This document shows positions 1-7,353 of a DNA stretch of 16,297 nt, one piece after another. Under the pieces are notes generated by a model. The model was not told the DNA's origin and searched no databases. It saw only the letters and a program-made list of their open reading frames with translations. The first letter of the stretch is position 1, and each line of letters begins with the position of its first letter. The DNA comes from Gemmatimonadota bacterium. GTDB taxonomy: Bacteria; Gemmatimonadota; Gemmatimonadetes; Gemmatimonadales; GWC2-71-9. The position numbers and the translations under genes were made by a program. Where the stretch lies: NCBI GenBank assembly GCA_003221825.1, contig QHUE01000169.1, positions 1 to 16,297 on the forward strand, in the 5' to 3' direction.

Positions 1-148
1 TCACCTTGCCGTTGTACTTCCCCGCCAGCTGCTCCATGATCGGCGCGACCATATGGCACGGCCCGCACCACGTCGCCCAGAAATCGACCATGGCGAGTCC
101 CTTATGCTGTTCGATTTCTGCCTGAAATGTGGCGTCCGTCACTTCCAT
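1..148 (-). CDS. trxA: Thioredoxin, N-terminal part (runs off the left edge)
   Basis: This is the first 49 codons of a thioredoxin, a small cytoplasmic disulfide reductase that keeps protein thiols reduced. The reading frame starts at ATG (148-146) and shows the family core: the strand MVDFWATW, then the redox-active WCGPC with Cys28 and Cys31, then a helix containing APIMEQLA. The residue after the second cysteine is His, where Lys or Arg is commoner. AAGGG lies just upstream of the start and may serve as ribosome binding site. The cis-Pro loop and C-terminal half lie outside the window. The gene is divergent from the epimerase gene, with 41 bases between the starts. The family is clear; which thioredoxin paralogue it is cannot be told from half a protein. 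Confidence 0.93.
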   Translation of the reverse strand, partial: MEVTDATFQAEIEQHKGLAMVDFWATWCGPCHMVAPIMEQLAGKYNGKV

Positions 149-189
149 AACCCTTCACGCTCCCTCGATAGACGTTAGTTTGACTTTCT

Positions 190-579
190 ATGACTGCGTC
201 TGTCGCTCACATCGGTATCGCCGTCACCAGCATCACCGAGGCGCTCGCCTTCTATCGCGACGTCCTGGGCCTGTCGCCGGGACAGCCGGAAACCGCCGAT
301 GGCGCGACGATCGTCAGCCTGCATTTCGGCGGCGTCGACGTCGAGCTGCTCGAACCGCGCGATCCCCACAGTCCCGTGGCCAAATTTCTTGCGAAACGCG
401 GGCCCGGCATTCATCACGTCTGCTACCGCGTCCCCGATCTCGACGCCACGCTGCAACGCTGCCGCACGGCCGGCTACCAGCTGATCGATGAGGAGCCGCG
501 GCGCGGAGCCGGCGGACGGCGCATCGCGTTCCTGCACCCCAAGGCGACGAACGGCATTCTATTGGAGCTGACTGAGTAA
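190..579 (+). CDS. mce: Methylmalonyl-CoA epimerase (VOC/glyoxalase fold)
   Basis: This 129-residue protein has the length and pattern of methylmalonyl-CoA epimerase, which interconverts the 2S and 2R forms of methylmalonyl-CoA between propionyl-CoA carboxylase and methylmalonyl-CoA mutase. Two VOC half-repeats are visible. The first starts at HIGIAV (His7) and ends at VELLEP (Glu52). The second starts at GPGIHHVCYRV (His75/His76) and ends at ILLELTE (Glu126). His7, His76, Glu126 and the residue at Glu52 fit the usual metal-ligand positions. The family's GAGGRRIAFLHPK segment is at about 106-118. No strong Shine-Dalgarno sequence precedes the ATG, but an upstream start would run into the divergent thioredoxin leader. 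The gene stops 15 bases before the convergent lipoprotein gene. It implies propionate, odd-chain or branched-amino-acid metabolism. Confidence 0.93.
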   Translation: MTASVAHIGIAVTSITEALAFYRDVLGLSPGQPETADGATIVSLHFGGVDVELLEPRDPHSPVAKFLAKRGPGIHHVCYRVPDLDATLQRCRTAGYQLIDEEPRRGAGGRRIAFLHPKATNGILLELTE

Positions 580-594
580 GTGGAACGCCCGCCT

Positions 595-1059
595 CTACGG
601 CCCGGTTCCCACCTGCTGGCAACGCCCACCCGGACTGCCAGCGCTCTCGAGATGCACGTCAAAAACCAGCCAGCCGCCACTGTGCGTGCGCACGACGTCG
701 ATGGGCAGCACCTGATTGCAGTTGTCGCGCTGCAGCTCGACGCGAAAGGTCCGCAGGTCGTCACGGCCGGGCACGAGCAGCGGCCCTTCGATGATGCGGT
801 AGCCGGTGTGGTCGAGGTATTTCTGGATCACGGCGAGGCGCTGGCGCAGCACGCCGGCGTTCATGCTATTGGCCGCGGGGCCCCGCTCGGTGCCCCACAG
901 CTCCCCCATCCGTTTTTGATCGTTGGCCTTGACCGCGGCGAGAAACTGAGTGACCGATTCGTTCATCGACTGCGGAACCGGAGTCGTCGGTCCATGATTC
1001 GTTCCACAAGCGGTGCTGCCGGCAATCAGGAGCAGGACAATCGCGACCCGTCGCTTCAC
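595..1059 (-). CDS. Small predicted lipoprotein of unknown function
   Basis: This gene encodes about 154 residues if it starts at GTG 1059. The start is chosen because the next residues form a lipoprotein signal: KRR, a hydrophobic run VAIVLLLIAG, then the lipobox STAC with Cys18 as the lipidation site. The reading frame extends further upstream, but only by overlapping pdxJ antisense. After a Pro/Thr-rich linker, the segment SVTQFLAAVKANDQKRMGELWG resembles the first helices of NTF2-like domains. The C-terminal half is strand-rich (FRVELQRDN, GGWLVFDVHLE). Two further cysteines (in DNCNQ and GRCQQ) could form a disulfide outside the membrane. The gene is divergent from pdxJ, with 42 bases between starts, and convergent with the epimerase gene. 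Function is unknown; the NTF2-like suggestion is weak. Confidence 0.72.
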   Translation of the reverse strand: MKRRVAIVLLLIAGSTACGTNHGPTTPVPQSMNESVTQFLAAVKANDQKRMGELWGTERGPAANSMNAGVLRQRLAVIQKYLDHTGYRIIEGPLLVPGRDDLRTFRVELQRDNCNQVLPIDVVRTHSGGWLVFDVHLESAGSPGGRCQQVGTGP

Positions 1060-1101
1060 GAGGCAAGACCTGTGGTCGGGGTGACCCGAAGGTAAGACAG
1101 C

Positions 1102-1836
1102 ATGCGTCTCTACGTCAACATTGATCACGTTGCGACGCTGCGTGAGGCGCGCCAGACCGATGAGCCCGACCCGGTGCAGGCGGCCGCCGCCGCCGAGCGG
1201 GCCGGCGCCGACGGCATCACCGTCCATCTGCGCGAAGACCGGCGCCACATCCAGGACGCCGACGTCACCGCACTCATGCGCAGCGTGCGCACCGTCCTCA
1301 ATCTGGAGCTGGGCGCCCACGCCGAAATCGTCCGGCTCGCCGCACGCATCAAGCCGTTTCAGGCGACGCTCGTGCCGGAGCAGCGGCGCGAGATCACGAC
1401 CGAGGGTGGGCTCGCGTTACGGAAGGGCGATCGGCGTCTCTCCGGTGCGATCGCGCGACTCCAGGACTCAGGGGTGCGCGTCAGTCTCTTCATCGACCCT
1501 TCCATCAAAACGATTGATCTCGCGCAAGTGCTCGGCGTTCCCGCCATCGAGCTGCATACCGGCCGGTACGCGCACACCTGGCGCCGGAGCGCCGCTGCAC
1601 TCGACCAATTGCGGCGCGCCGCCACCCATGCGAAGCAGATCGGCCTGGCGGTGCACGCCGGCCACGGGCTCACGTACCAGAATGTGCAGCCGGTGGCCGC
1701 GATTCCTGAAATCGAAGAGCTCAACATCGGACACTCGATCGTCAGCAACGCGGTGTTCTGGGGCATGGAAGAGGCGGTCCGGCGCATGCGGACGCTCATC
1801 GCCGAAGCAAAACCTGCTATTTTGTCCCCACGATGA
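1102..1836 (+). CDS. pdxJ: Pyridoxine 5'-phosphate synthase PdxJ
   Basis: PdxJ condenses 1-deoxy-D-xylulose 5-phosphate with 3-amino-2-oxopropyl phosphate to make pyridoxine 5'-phosphate, in the DXP-dependent vitamin B6 route. The 244-residue TIM barrel matches the family along its length: VNIDHVATLREAR near the N terminus, ADGITVHLREDRRHI with His42, LNLELG with Glu69, EQRREITTEGGL at about 93-104, VHAGHGLTYQN with His188, and EELNIGHSIV near the end. His42, Glu69 and His188 line up with E. coli His45, Glu72 and His193, the known active-site residues. GAAGG lies 9 bases before the ATG. The stop overlaps the next start as ATGA, so it appears to lead a plus-strand operon. PLP made this way would serve the aminotransferases encoded further along, though nothing shows co-regulation. 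Confidence 0.97.
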   Translation: MRLYVNIDHVATLREARQTDEPDPVQAAAAAERAGADGITVHLREDRRHIQDADVTALMRSVRTVLNLELGAHAEIVRLAARIKPFQATLVPEQRREITTEGGLALRKGDRRLSGAIARLQDSGVRVSLFIDPSIKTIDLAQVLGVPAIELHTGRYAHTWRRSAAALDQLRRAATHAKQIGLAVHAGHGLTYQNVQPVAAIPEIEELNIGHSIVSNAVFWGMEEAVRRMRTLIAEAKPAILSPR

Positions 1837-3479
1837 CCCAGCCCGGCGCCCCCCCCCCGCACCCGCTCGGCATGAGCGACTTCTTCGCCCTCGAGGCGGG
1901 GGAGTACCTCGACCGGCTCGATGCCCTGCTCCAGCCGCCGACCCCGCCGGCGGCGGATGAGCTCGTCCGCCTGGCGCGCGCGCTGCGCGGCAGCGCGCTC
2001 ATGGCGAGCCAGCAGGGCATCGCGCGGGCGGCGATGGGGCTCGAGGCGCTCGCGCGCAGCGTGCGCGAAGGGCGCCGTCCCTGGGACGCCGCCACGCAGC
2101 AGATCACTACGCGGGCGATCGACGATCTCAAGATCTTTGTCCGCAAGGCGGCCAGCTGGACCGATGCCGATACCGCCAAGGCGGAAGCACTGGCCGGCCA
2201 GCTCGAGCAGTTGGGCGGGCGTCCGTCGGGCCAGGTGCGCGCGGCGGAGGCGATGGGGCTCGACGCGGGCGCCCGGGCGTTCGTCGCCCGCGAAGGCGCG
2301 GCGATTGCGAGCGCGCTCGACCGCGCCGGGCGCGCGTTGCGAACCAATCCGCTGGCGCACGATCCGCTGCAGCACGTGCTCAAGGCGCTGCAGCCGCTGC
2401 GCGGCCTCGCGGCGCTGAACGATCTCCCGCCGCTGCCCGATCTGCTGGAAGGCATCGAGCAGTCGATCAACGAGGTGAGCCGCACCAGCGGCGCACCCGC
2501 TCCCGCTATGGGAGACACGATTGCCGAGCTGTTCCAGATGGCGGCGACGTCGATCGCGCATGCGGCGCGCGAGGTCGCCGAGCGCGGCCGCCCCGATCCC
2601 GAGAGCGCGGAGTTCCGGAAATTCGCCGGGCTGCTCGTGCAGTTCATGGACAGCGAGCCCGACATCGTCCCCATCGAAACCGTGGGAACGATCGTGCGGC
2701 GCGGCACGCCACCCGCAGGGGCGGGCGAGAGTGCGCGCCCGGCAACGCTCGGACGCCTCGAGCTGGTGAGCCATGGGGAGCATCTGCGGCAGGCCGCCGA
2801 CTCGCTCGAGCGCGCCCCGAGTGCGACGCAGCGCGAGCTGCGCGCCCATACGCTCGCGGGAACGTTCCGTGCGCTGGGCTCCACCGGTGGGGGCGCCGTC
2901 GCCGAGCGCGTGGCCGAGTTCGCACAGGCCGCGCGCGAGGCGGTCACGAGCGGGATCGCGGTGAACCAGCCGGCGCGCTTCGCCGCCGAGCTGCGCAAGG
3001 CGGGAGAGATTCTCACGGCGTCGGGGAGTGGCAACGAGACGACGACCGCCGCAGCGCTCGCCGGTGTTACGCTCGCGGTACGCCAGCTCGGTGGCGCCAA
3101 ACCTCCACAGTCTCCGGCCCCGGCCGCACCGACCACGCCAGCCGATCGTGTGCGTACCTCGATCGGCGCAGAGTCATCGACGGACATCGCGGGCACGTGG
3201 ATGCGGTATCAACAGATGGTCGCGGCCGGCGTGGGACCGGCGTCGCTCGAGGAGCTGATCGGCGGGGCATCATCTCGATTCTCGGCTGACGCCGGAGCGG
3301 CGCCGGGGGGGAACGGGAACGAGCCAGTCGACATCCGGACCCTGCTCTACAAGGGCGCCAGTGCCCGGCGGCGCGCGCAAGAGCTGCGCGAAGCGGCGAA
3401 GCGCACGAGCGGCGACGCGCTCCGCGCGATCATCGACGAAGTCTGCGATCTCGTTGTCCTCGCCATCGAACCCGAGTAA
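1833..3479 (+). CDS. Protein with three histidine-phosphotransfer (HPt)-like modules, two of them degenerate
   Basis: This 548-residue protein is soluble-looking, Ala/Arg-rich and mainly helical. Three segments read like HPt four-helix bundles. Module 1 (about 15-110) begins SDFFALEAGEYLDRLDALL and has RALRGSA at 49-55, with Arg49 at the phospho-histidine position. Module 2 (about 145-220) has QPLRGLA at 187-193, with Gln187 at that position. Module 3 (about 305-400) has AHTLAGTF at 338-345 and keeps the histidine (His339), but has Ala342 where Lys or Arg is usual. A Pro/Ala-rich linker follows, then a charged C-terminal helix pair from about 500 (IRTLLYKGASARRR). No kinase ATPase or receiver domain is attached or seen nearby. 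The start overlaps the pdxJ stop as ATGA. Met14 (1872), after a ten-base C run, is an alternative start. HPt assignment is by pattern, not search; a signalling scaffold or phosphorelay role is inference. Confidence 0.7.
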   Translation: MTQPGAPPPHPLGMSDFFALEAGEYLDRLDALLQPPTPPAADELVRLARALRGSALMASQQGIARAAMGLEALARSVREGRRPWDAATQQITTRAIDDLKIFVRKAASWTDADTAKAEALAGQLEQLGGRPSGQVRAAEAMGLDAGARAFVAREGAAIASALDRAGRALRTNPLAHDPLQHVLKALQPLRGLAALNDLPPLPDLLEGIEQSINEVSRTSGAPAPAMGDTIAELFQMAATSIAHAAREVAERGRPDPESAEFRKFAGLLVQFMDSEPDIVPIETVGTIVRRGTPPAGAGESARPATLGRLELVSHGEHLRQAADSLERAPSATQRELRAHTLAGTFRALGSTGGGAVAERVAEFAQAAREAVTSGIAVNQPARFAAELRKAGEILTASGSGNETTTAAALAGVTLAVRQLGGAKPPQSPAPAAPTTPADRVRTSIGAESSTDIAGTWMRYQQMVAAGVGPASLEELIGGASSRFSADAGAAPGGNGNEPVDIRTLLYKGASARRRAQELREAAKRTSGDALRAIIDEVCDLVVLAIEPE

Positions 3480-4326
3480 GAAAAACCGCTGGAGGGGAGC
3501 CTGGCTGATCGGGCTCGCCATCAGCGCGGCATTGCTGGTGTGGGTGCTGTATAAAAGCGATCCCCGCCAGGTCTGGAACTACGCGCACCATGCGAACGGG
3601 TGGCTACTGCTGCTGACGGTCGTCGTGGCCACCGTGACGTTTCCGGTGCGCGCCCTCCGCTGGCGTCTGATCCTGCGCGATGCCGACGGCCGTCCCTTTC
3701 CGTTGCTGGCGTTGTGGCACGCCACCACGATCGGCTTCATGGCCAATAACCTGCTGCCGGCCCGCGCCGGAGAAGTCGCCCGCGCGTACGTCGCGGCGCG
3801 CCAGCTACCGGTCCGCTTCACGACGGCGCTCGGCACCATCGCCGTCGAGCGGGTGTTCGACGCCCTGGTCATGCTGGGGCTGATGGCCGTCGCGATCGCC
3901 GCGCCGTCCTTCCCCGCTCACGCCCTCGTCGGCGGTCGATCACTTTCGGGCGTAGCCGCAGCGACGGCGGTGCTGTTCGGCCTGCTGCTCGGGATGGTAC
4001 TCTGGATCAAGAACGCCGCGGCGTTCGCGATCTGCTTTCGCGCCTTCGGCCTGGACGTGCCGCTCGAAGCCGCGCTGCTCCTGCAGGGCATCATCGGCTT
4101 TGGGGTGGCCATTCCCTCGACACCCGGGTACGGCGGGGTGTTCGAAGCCGCGACCCTGGTGACCCTGCGGCTGTACGGCGTAGACTCGAGTCTGGCCGTC
4201 GCGTACGCGCTGACCTATCACCTCACGACCTTCATCCCGATCACGCTGCTCGGCCTGTGGTCGCTGTCACGCCTGCACCTGCGGCTGGGTGAGCTGAGCA
4301 CGGCCGCTCGCGGGAGCCGCGCGTGA
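3454..4326 (+). CDS. LPG synthase/YbhN-type integral membrane protein, possibly internally shortened
   Basis: This is a multi-spanning inner-membrane protein of the lysylphosphatidylglycerol synthase TM/flippase family (Pfam PF03706 type). I chose TTG 3454, giving 290 residues with a short basic leader before the first membrane segment. The frame is open back to an ATG at 3361, but that extension is Ser/Arg-rich shadow of the preceding gene. Membrane segments lie at about 14-33, 48-66, 84-100, 125-150, 165-184, 204-220 and 245-270. The diagnostic loop ANNLLPARAGEVARAY is at about 97-112, AVERVFDAL at about 130-138, and a Gly/Pro segment PSTPGYGGVFEA at 221-232. The family usually has a roughly 50-residue loop plus part of a helix between the segments that here meet at GMVLWIKNAAAF (about 180-191). 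The gene overlaps the previous one by 26 bases and ispE by 4. Its substrate is unknown. Confidence 0.82.
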   Translation: MSSPSNPSKKNRWRGAWLIGLAISAALLVWVLYKSDPRQVWNYAHHANGWLLLLTVVVATVTFPVRALRWRLILRDADGRPFPLLALWHATTIGFMANNLLPARAGEVARAYVAARQLPVRFTTALGTIAVERVFDALVMLGLMAVAIAAPSFPAHALVGGRSLSGVAAATAVLFGLLLGMVLWIKNAAAFAICFRAFGLDVPLEAALLLQGIIGFGVAIPSTPGYGGVFEAATLVTLRLYGVDSSLAVAYALTYHLTTFIPITLLGLWSLSRLHLRLGELSTAARGSRA

Positions 4327-5228
4327 GCGACGCGCTGCGCGTCCTGGCACACGCCAAGATCAACCTCTTCCTGCGCATTCTCGCGCGCGAATCATCCGGC
4401 TTTCATCAGATCGAAACCGCCTTCGCGCTGCTGGAATTGGCCGACGAGCTCGTCGTGCGGCGTACCGCCGCCGGCGTGACGCTCGAGGTCGACGGACCGG
4501 ATCTCGGCCCCAGCGAGGAGAACCTGGCGGTGCGTGCGGCGCGCATGGTGCTCGAGGCCACCGGGAATCGCTTCGGCGTCCATATCAAGCTCACGAAACG
4601 AATTCCGGTGAGGGCCGGATTGGGCGGCGGGTCGAGCGATGGGGCCGCGGCGCTGCACGCGGTGAACACGCTGGCCGGCAACGCCGTGCCGCGGCATGAG
4701 CTGCTGCACTTCGCGGCGAAGCTCGGCGCCGATGTCGCGTTCTTCGCCGGCGGCGCGGCGCTCGCGGTGGCGTGGGGACGCGGCGAGCGACAGTTCCGGC
4801 TGCCGGCGCCCCCGTCGTCCCCGGTGCTGCTCGCGGTCCCATCAATCCAGGTGGCGACGCCCGACGCGTACGCGTGGTGGGACGAGCAGAATCGCACGCC
4901 GGCGCCGCGCGGTCCCGTGACCCTCGATCCGGATGCGCTCAGCACCTGGGGCAGCATCGGACGGCTGGGCGGCAACGACTTCGAGACGGTCGTGTTCGGG
5001 AAACGTCCGGAGCTGCGTTCCCTGTTTGAACGCGTCGCCGAGACGGGGCCGGTGTGGGTGCGCCTGTGCGGATCGGGCAGCGCCATCGCCGCCGTCTATA
5101 AGAAGGAGACCGAGCGGGAAAACGCCGTGCAGCGGCTCGGTGAGAAGAACCAGGCGGTGATTAGCACGAGCACCCGCCAGAGTCCCGCACCCGCGCCGTC
5201 TTTTGACGAGGCCTTCACGCCGCGGTAG
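4323..5228 (+). CDS. ispE: 4-diphosphocytidyl-2-C-methyl-D-erythritol kinase IspE
   Basis: IspE is the GHMP-family kinase that phosphorylates CDP-methylerythritol in the MEP route to isoprenoid precursors. The 301-residue protein begins at GTG (the GTGA overlap with the preceding stop) and carries AHAKINLFL with Lys12. It also has the glycine-rich ATP loop IPVRAGLGGGSSDGAA at about 94-109, GADVAFF with Asp137 as the likely base, and the third GHMP motif LCGSGSAIAAVY at about 248-259. The family usually reads GADVPFF; here Pro is replaced by Ala. The last 25 residues are Ser/Pro-rich and probably disordered. Its position after a polytopic membrane protein and in a run starting with pdxJ is a housekeeping context. 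Both PdxJ and the MEP pathway draw on 1-deoxy-D-xylulose 5-phosphate. Confidence 0.96.
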   Translation: MSDALRVLAHAKINLFLRILARESSGFHQIETAFALLELADELVVRRTAAGVTLEVDGPDLGPSEENLAVRAARMVLEATGNRFGVHIKLTKRIPVRAGLGGGSSDGAAALHAVNTLAGNAVPRHELLHFAAKLGADVAFFAGGAALAVAWGRGERQFRLPAPPSSPVLLAVPSIQVATPDAYAWWDEQNRTPAPRGPVTLDPDALSTWGSIGRLGGNDFETVVFGKRPELRSLFERVAETGPVWVRLCGSGSAIAAVYKKETERENAVQRLGEKNQAVISTSTRQSPAPAPSFDEAFTPR

Positions 5229-5251
5229 GATTCGGCGTCCTCTCCTCAATC

Positions 5252-5256
5252 AGGAG
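5252..5256 (+). promoter_or_regulatory. Shine-Dalgarno site fixing the M13 peptidase start
   Basis: AGGAG lies 9 bases before ATG 5266. It supports that start over an in-frame ATG at 5203 inside the end of ispE, because 5266 also begins a clean signal peptide. Confidence 0.75.
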
Positions 5257-5265
5257 TTCGTGCCG

Positions 5266-7353
5266 ATGTCGCGCGCCTCGTTGGTGTTGATGCTGTTCGC
5301 CGTCCTGCCCGCCGTGAGCACCGCCCAGACCTCCGCCCCCGCCCCCGCCCCCGCCCCCGCCCCCCCCGCAGAGTGGCCGCCGCTGAAGGTGGTCGACGTG
5401 CGCTGGATCGATACGACGGTGGCGGCGTGCACCGATTTCTCGCAGTTCGCCAACGGCGCCTGGCTCGCGCACGACACGATTCCGGCGGCATACGCCTCCT
5501 CGGGCGTCACGCGAGATATGAGCGATCGCAACGAGCTGGTCGTGCGCTCGGTGCTGGACGCCGCCGCCGCGCATCGGAGCAGTTTCCCCGCCGACAGCAC
5601 GCCCCGCAAACTGGGGACGTTTTACGCCACCTGTATGGACTCGACGGCGATCGAGGCAGCGGGCGCCACGCCGATCAGGCCCTGGCTCCGCGGCATCGAT
5701 TCGGTCACCACGCGTGCCCGGCTCGTTCCCGAGATCGCCAAGCTCCAAGTCCTCGGCGTCAATGTCGTGTTCCGCTACTCGCCCGACGTGGATCCGCACG
5801 ACGCGCTGCACTATCTGACGTGGTTGTACCAGGGCGGCCTCGGGCTCCCCGACCGGGACTACTACTTCGCGCAGGGTGCGGCATCGGACTCGACGCGGCA
5901 GGCATTCGTGGCACACGTCGCCAAGATGTTTCGCCTCGCAGGCCAGGATTCGGCAGCGGCCGGCCGCGCCGCGGCCGACGTCATGGCGCTCGAGACGTCG
6001 CTCGCTAGAGGCTCGCTCACGCGAGTGGAGCGGCGTGACCCGGCGAAGACCGATCACCCGATGAGCGCCGCGCAGCTCGCAGCCCTGACACCGGGGCTCG
6101 CCTGGCCACGCTATTTCCGCGCGATCGGGCTCCGCGTGCCGGTGCAGAAGGTCAACGTCGCCGAGCCGGCCTTCGTGAAGCGCGTGGACTCGCTGTTGCA
6201 GGCCGCGCCGCTCGCCACCTGGCGCGCGTATCTCAGGTATCATGCGATCGCGTCGGCCGCGCCGTGGCTGAGTACGCCGTTCGTGCAGGAAGATTTCGCG
6301 TTCCGGTCCAGATTCAGCGGCGCGCGGGCGCTCCTGCCCCGCTGGAAGCGCTGCCTCCGCGAGGCCGACGGCGATGTCGGCGAGGCGCTGGGCCAGGCGT
6401 ACGTCGCGAAGACGTTCCCGCCAGAGGCGCGCGCCCGGGCCCGCGCGGTGATCGACGATATCCGCACGGCATTTCACGAACGGCTGCTCCATCTCACCTG
6501 GATGTCGGACTCCACGCGCGCGCAGGCGCTCGACAAGCTGGCGCGCATGGGCGAGAAGATCGGCTACCCGGATCGGTGGCGCGACTACTCCCGGCTGCGC
6601 GTCGCCGAGGGGCCGTTCGTGCTGAACGTCGCCGAGGCCAATGCCTTCGAGTGGCGGCGGACAGTGAATCGGCCCGGCACGCCCGTGGACACGACCGAGT
6701 GGGGCATCACGGTCCCCACCGTCAACGCCTATTACGATCCGTCGAAGAACGAGATGGTCTTCCCTGCCGGCGCGCTGATGCCACAGACATTCGACGCGAG
6801 CGCGGACGACGGGGCAAACTACGGCTCACTGGGCGGCAGCTGGGCCGGCCACGAGCTGACCCACGGCTTCGATGACGAAGGCCGGCACTACGACGCCCGG
6901 GGCAACCTGCGCGACTGGTGGCAGCCCTCCGACTCGGTGCACTTCGTCGAGCAGGCGGCGCTCGTCGAGCAGCAGTTCAACGAATACATCCAGGTGGACA
7001 CCTTCCACGTGAACGGGAAGCTCACGGAGGGCGAGAACATCGCGGATTGGGGCGGGCTGCTCACGGCCTACGACGCGCTCGAAAGCCGGCTCGCGCGGGA
7101 GGGTCGTCCGGGCGGGGGGCTGATCGAGGGCTACACGCCCGAGCAACGCTACTTCATCGCCTACGCACAGAGCTGGCGCGGGCACGACCGGCCCGAGCGG
7201 CTGCGCACGCGCGTCACGGTGGACCCCCACGCCCCCGAGCGGTGGCGGATCAATGGGCCGCTCTCGAACATCGCGGCGTTCGCGCAGGCGTTTGGCTGTA
7301 AGGAAGGGGACCCGATGGTTCGGCCGAAGGAGAAGGTGCCTAGTATCTGGTGA
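5266..7353 (+). CDS. Secreted M13-family (neprilysin/PepO-like) zinc metallopeptidase
   Basis: This is an exported oligopeptidase of the neprilysin family, 695 residues from ATG 5266. Residues 1-20 form a Sec signal peptide (SLVLMLFAVLPAVSTA, likely cut before Gln21), followed by an Ala-Pro repeat linker at about 23-34. The N-terminal M13 domain includes DFSQFANGAW at about 57-66 and GLPDRDYYF. The catalytic domain has VNAYYDPSKNEMVFPAG, the zinc motif HELTH (His529, Glu530, His533), the third ligand Glu590 in ENIADWGG with Asp594, and the family ending AFGCKEGDPMVRP close to a terminal Trp. ENIADWGG has Trp where Leu is common. Length and all catalytic residues are intact. It follows ispE by 37 bases with its own Shine-Dalgarno site, so it may be co-transcribed but is functionally separate. 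It probably degrades peptides in the periplasm or outside the cell. Confidence 0.95.
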   Translation: MSRASLVLMLFAVLPAVSTAQTSAPAPAPAPAPPAEWPPLKVVDVRWIDTTVAACTDFSQFANGAWLAHDTIPAAYASSGVTRDMSDRNELVVRSVLDAAAAHRSSFPADSTPRKLGTFYATCMDSTAIEAAGATPIRPWLRGIDSVTTRARLVPEIAKLQVLGVNVVFRYSPDVDPHDALHYLTWLYQGGLGLPDRDYYFAQGAASDSTRQAFVAHVAKMFRLAGQDSAAAGRAAADVMALETSLARGSLTRVERRDPAKTDHPMSAAQLAALTPGLAWPRYFRAIGLRVPVQKVNVAEPAFVKRVDSLLQAAPLATWRAYLRYHAIASAAPWLSTPFVQEDFAFRSRFSGARALLPRWKRCLREADGDVGEALGQAYVAKTFPPEARARARAVIDDIRTAFHERLLHLTWMSDSTRAQALDKLARMGEKIGYPDRWRDYSRLRVAEGPFVLNVAEANAFEWRRTVNRPGTPVDTTEWGITVPTVNAYYDPSKNEMVFPAGALMPQTFDASADDGANYGSLGGSWAGHELTHGFDDEGRHYDARGNLRDWWQPSDSVHFVEQAALVEQQFNEYIQVDTFHVNGKLTEGENIADWGGLLTAYDALESRLAREGRPGGGLIEGYTPEQRYFIAYAQSWRGHDRPERLRTRVTVDPHAPERWRINGPLSNIAAFAQAFGCKEGDPMVRPKEKVPSIW

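Noticed and set aside
580..1095. Plus-strand open frame of 171 codons opposite the lipoprotein gene
   Set aside because: The minus strand here has a convincing lipoprotein signal with lipobox cysteine; the plus frame shows no domain or start signal and is a high-GC shadow.
1060..1101. Divergent promoters between the lipoprotein gene and pdxJ
   Set aside because: A promoter is expected in these 42 bases, but no convincing -35/-10 pair can be read, so none is annotated.
1359..3196. Long minus-strand open frames (496 and 459 codons) opposite pdxJ and the HPt-like gene
   Set aside because: They lie antisense to a clear pdxJ and to a protein with recognisable HPt patterns, and are Arg/Ala/Ser-rich without motifs, as expected for antisense frames in GC-rich DNA.
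5336..5367. CCCCCG repeats as a possible regulatory or CRISPR-like repeat
   Set aside because: They simply encode the Ala-Pro linker after the M13 signal peptide, are in frame, and there are no spacers.
5215..6492. Minus-strand open frame of 425 codons opposite the M13 peptidase
   Set aside because: The plus strand encodes an intact metallopeptidase with HELTH and ENIAD motifs; the antisense frame has no family features, and its glycine run is the complement of the Ala-Pro linker.
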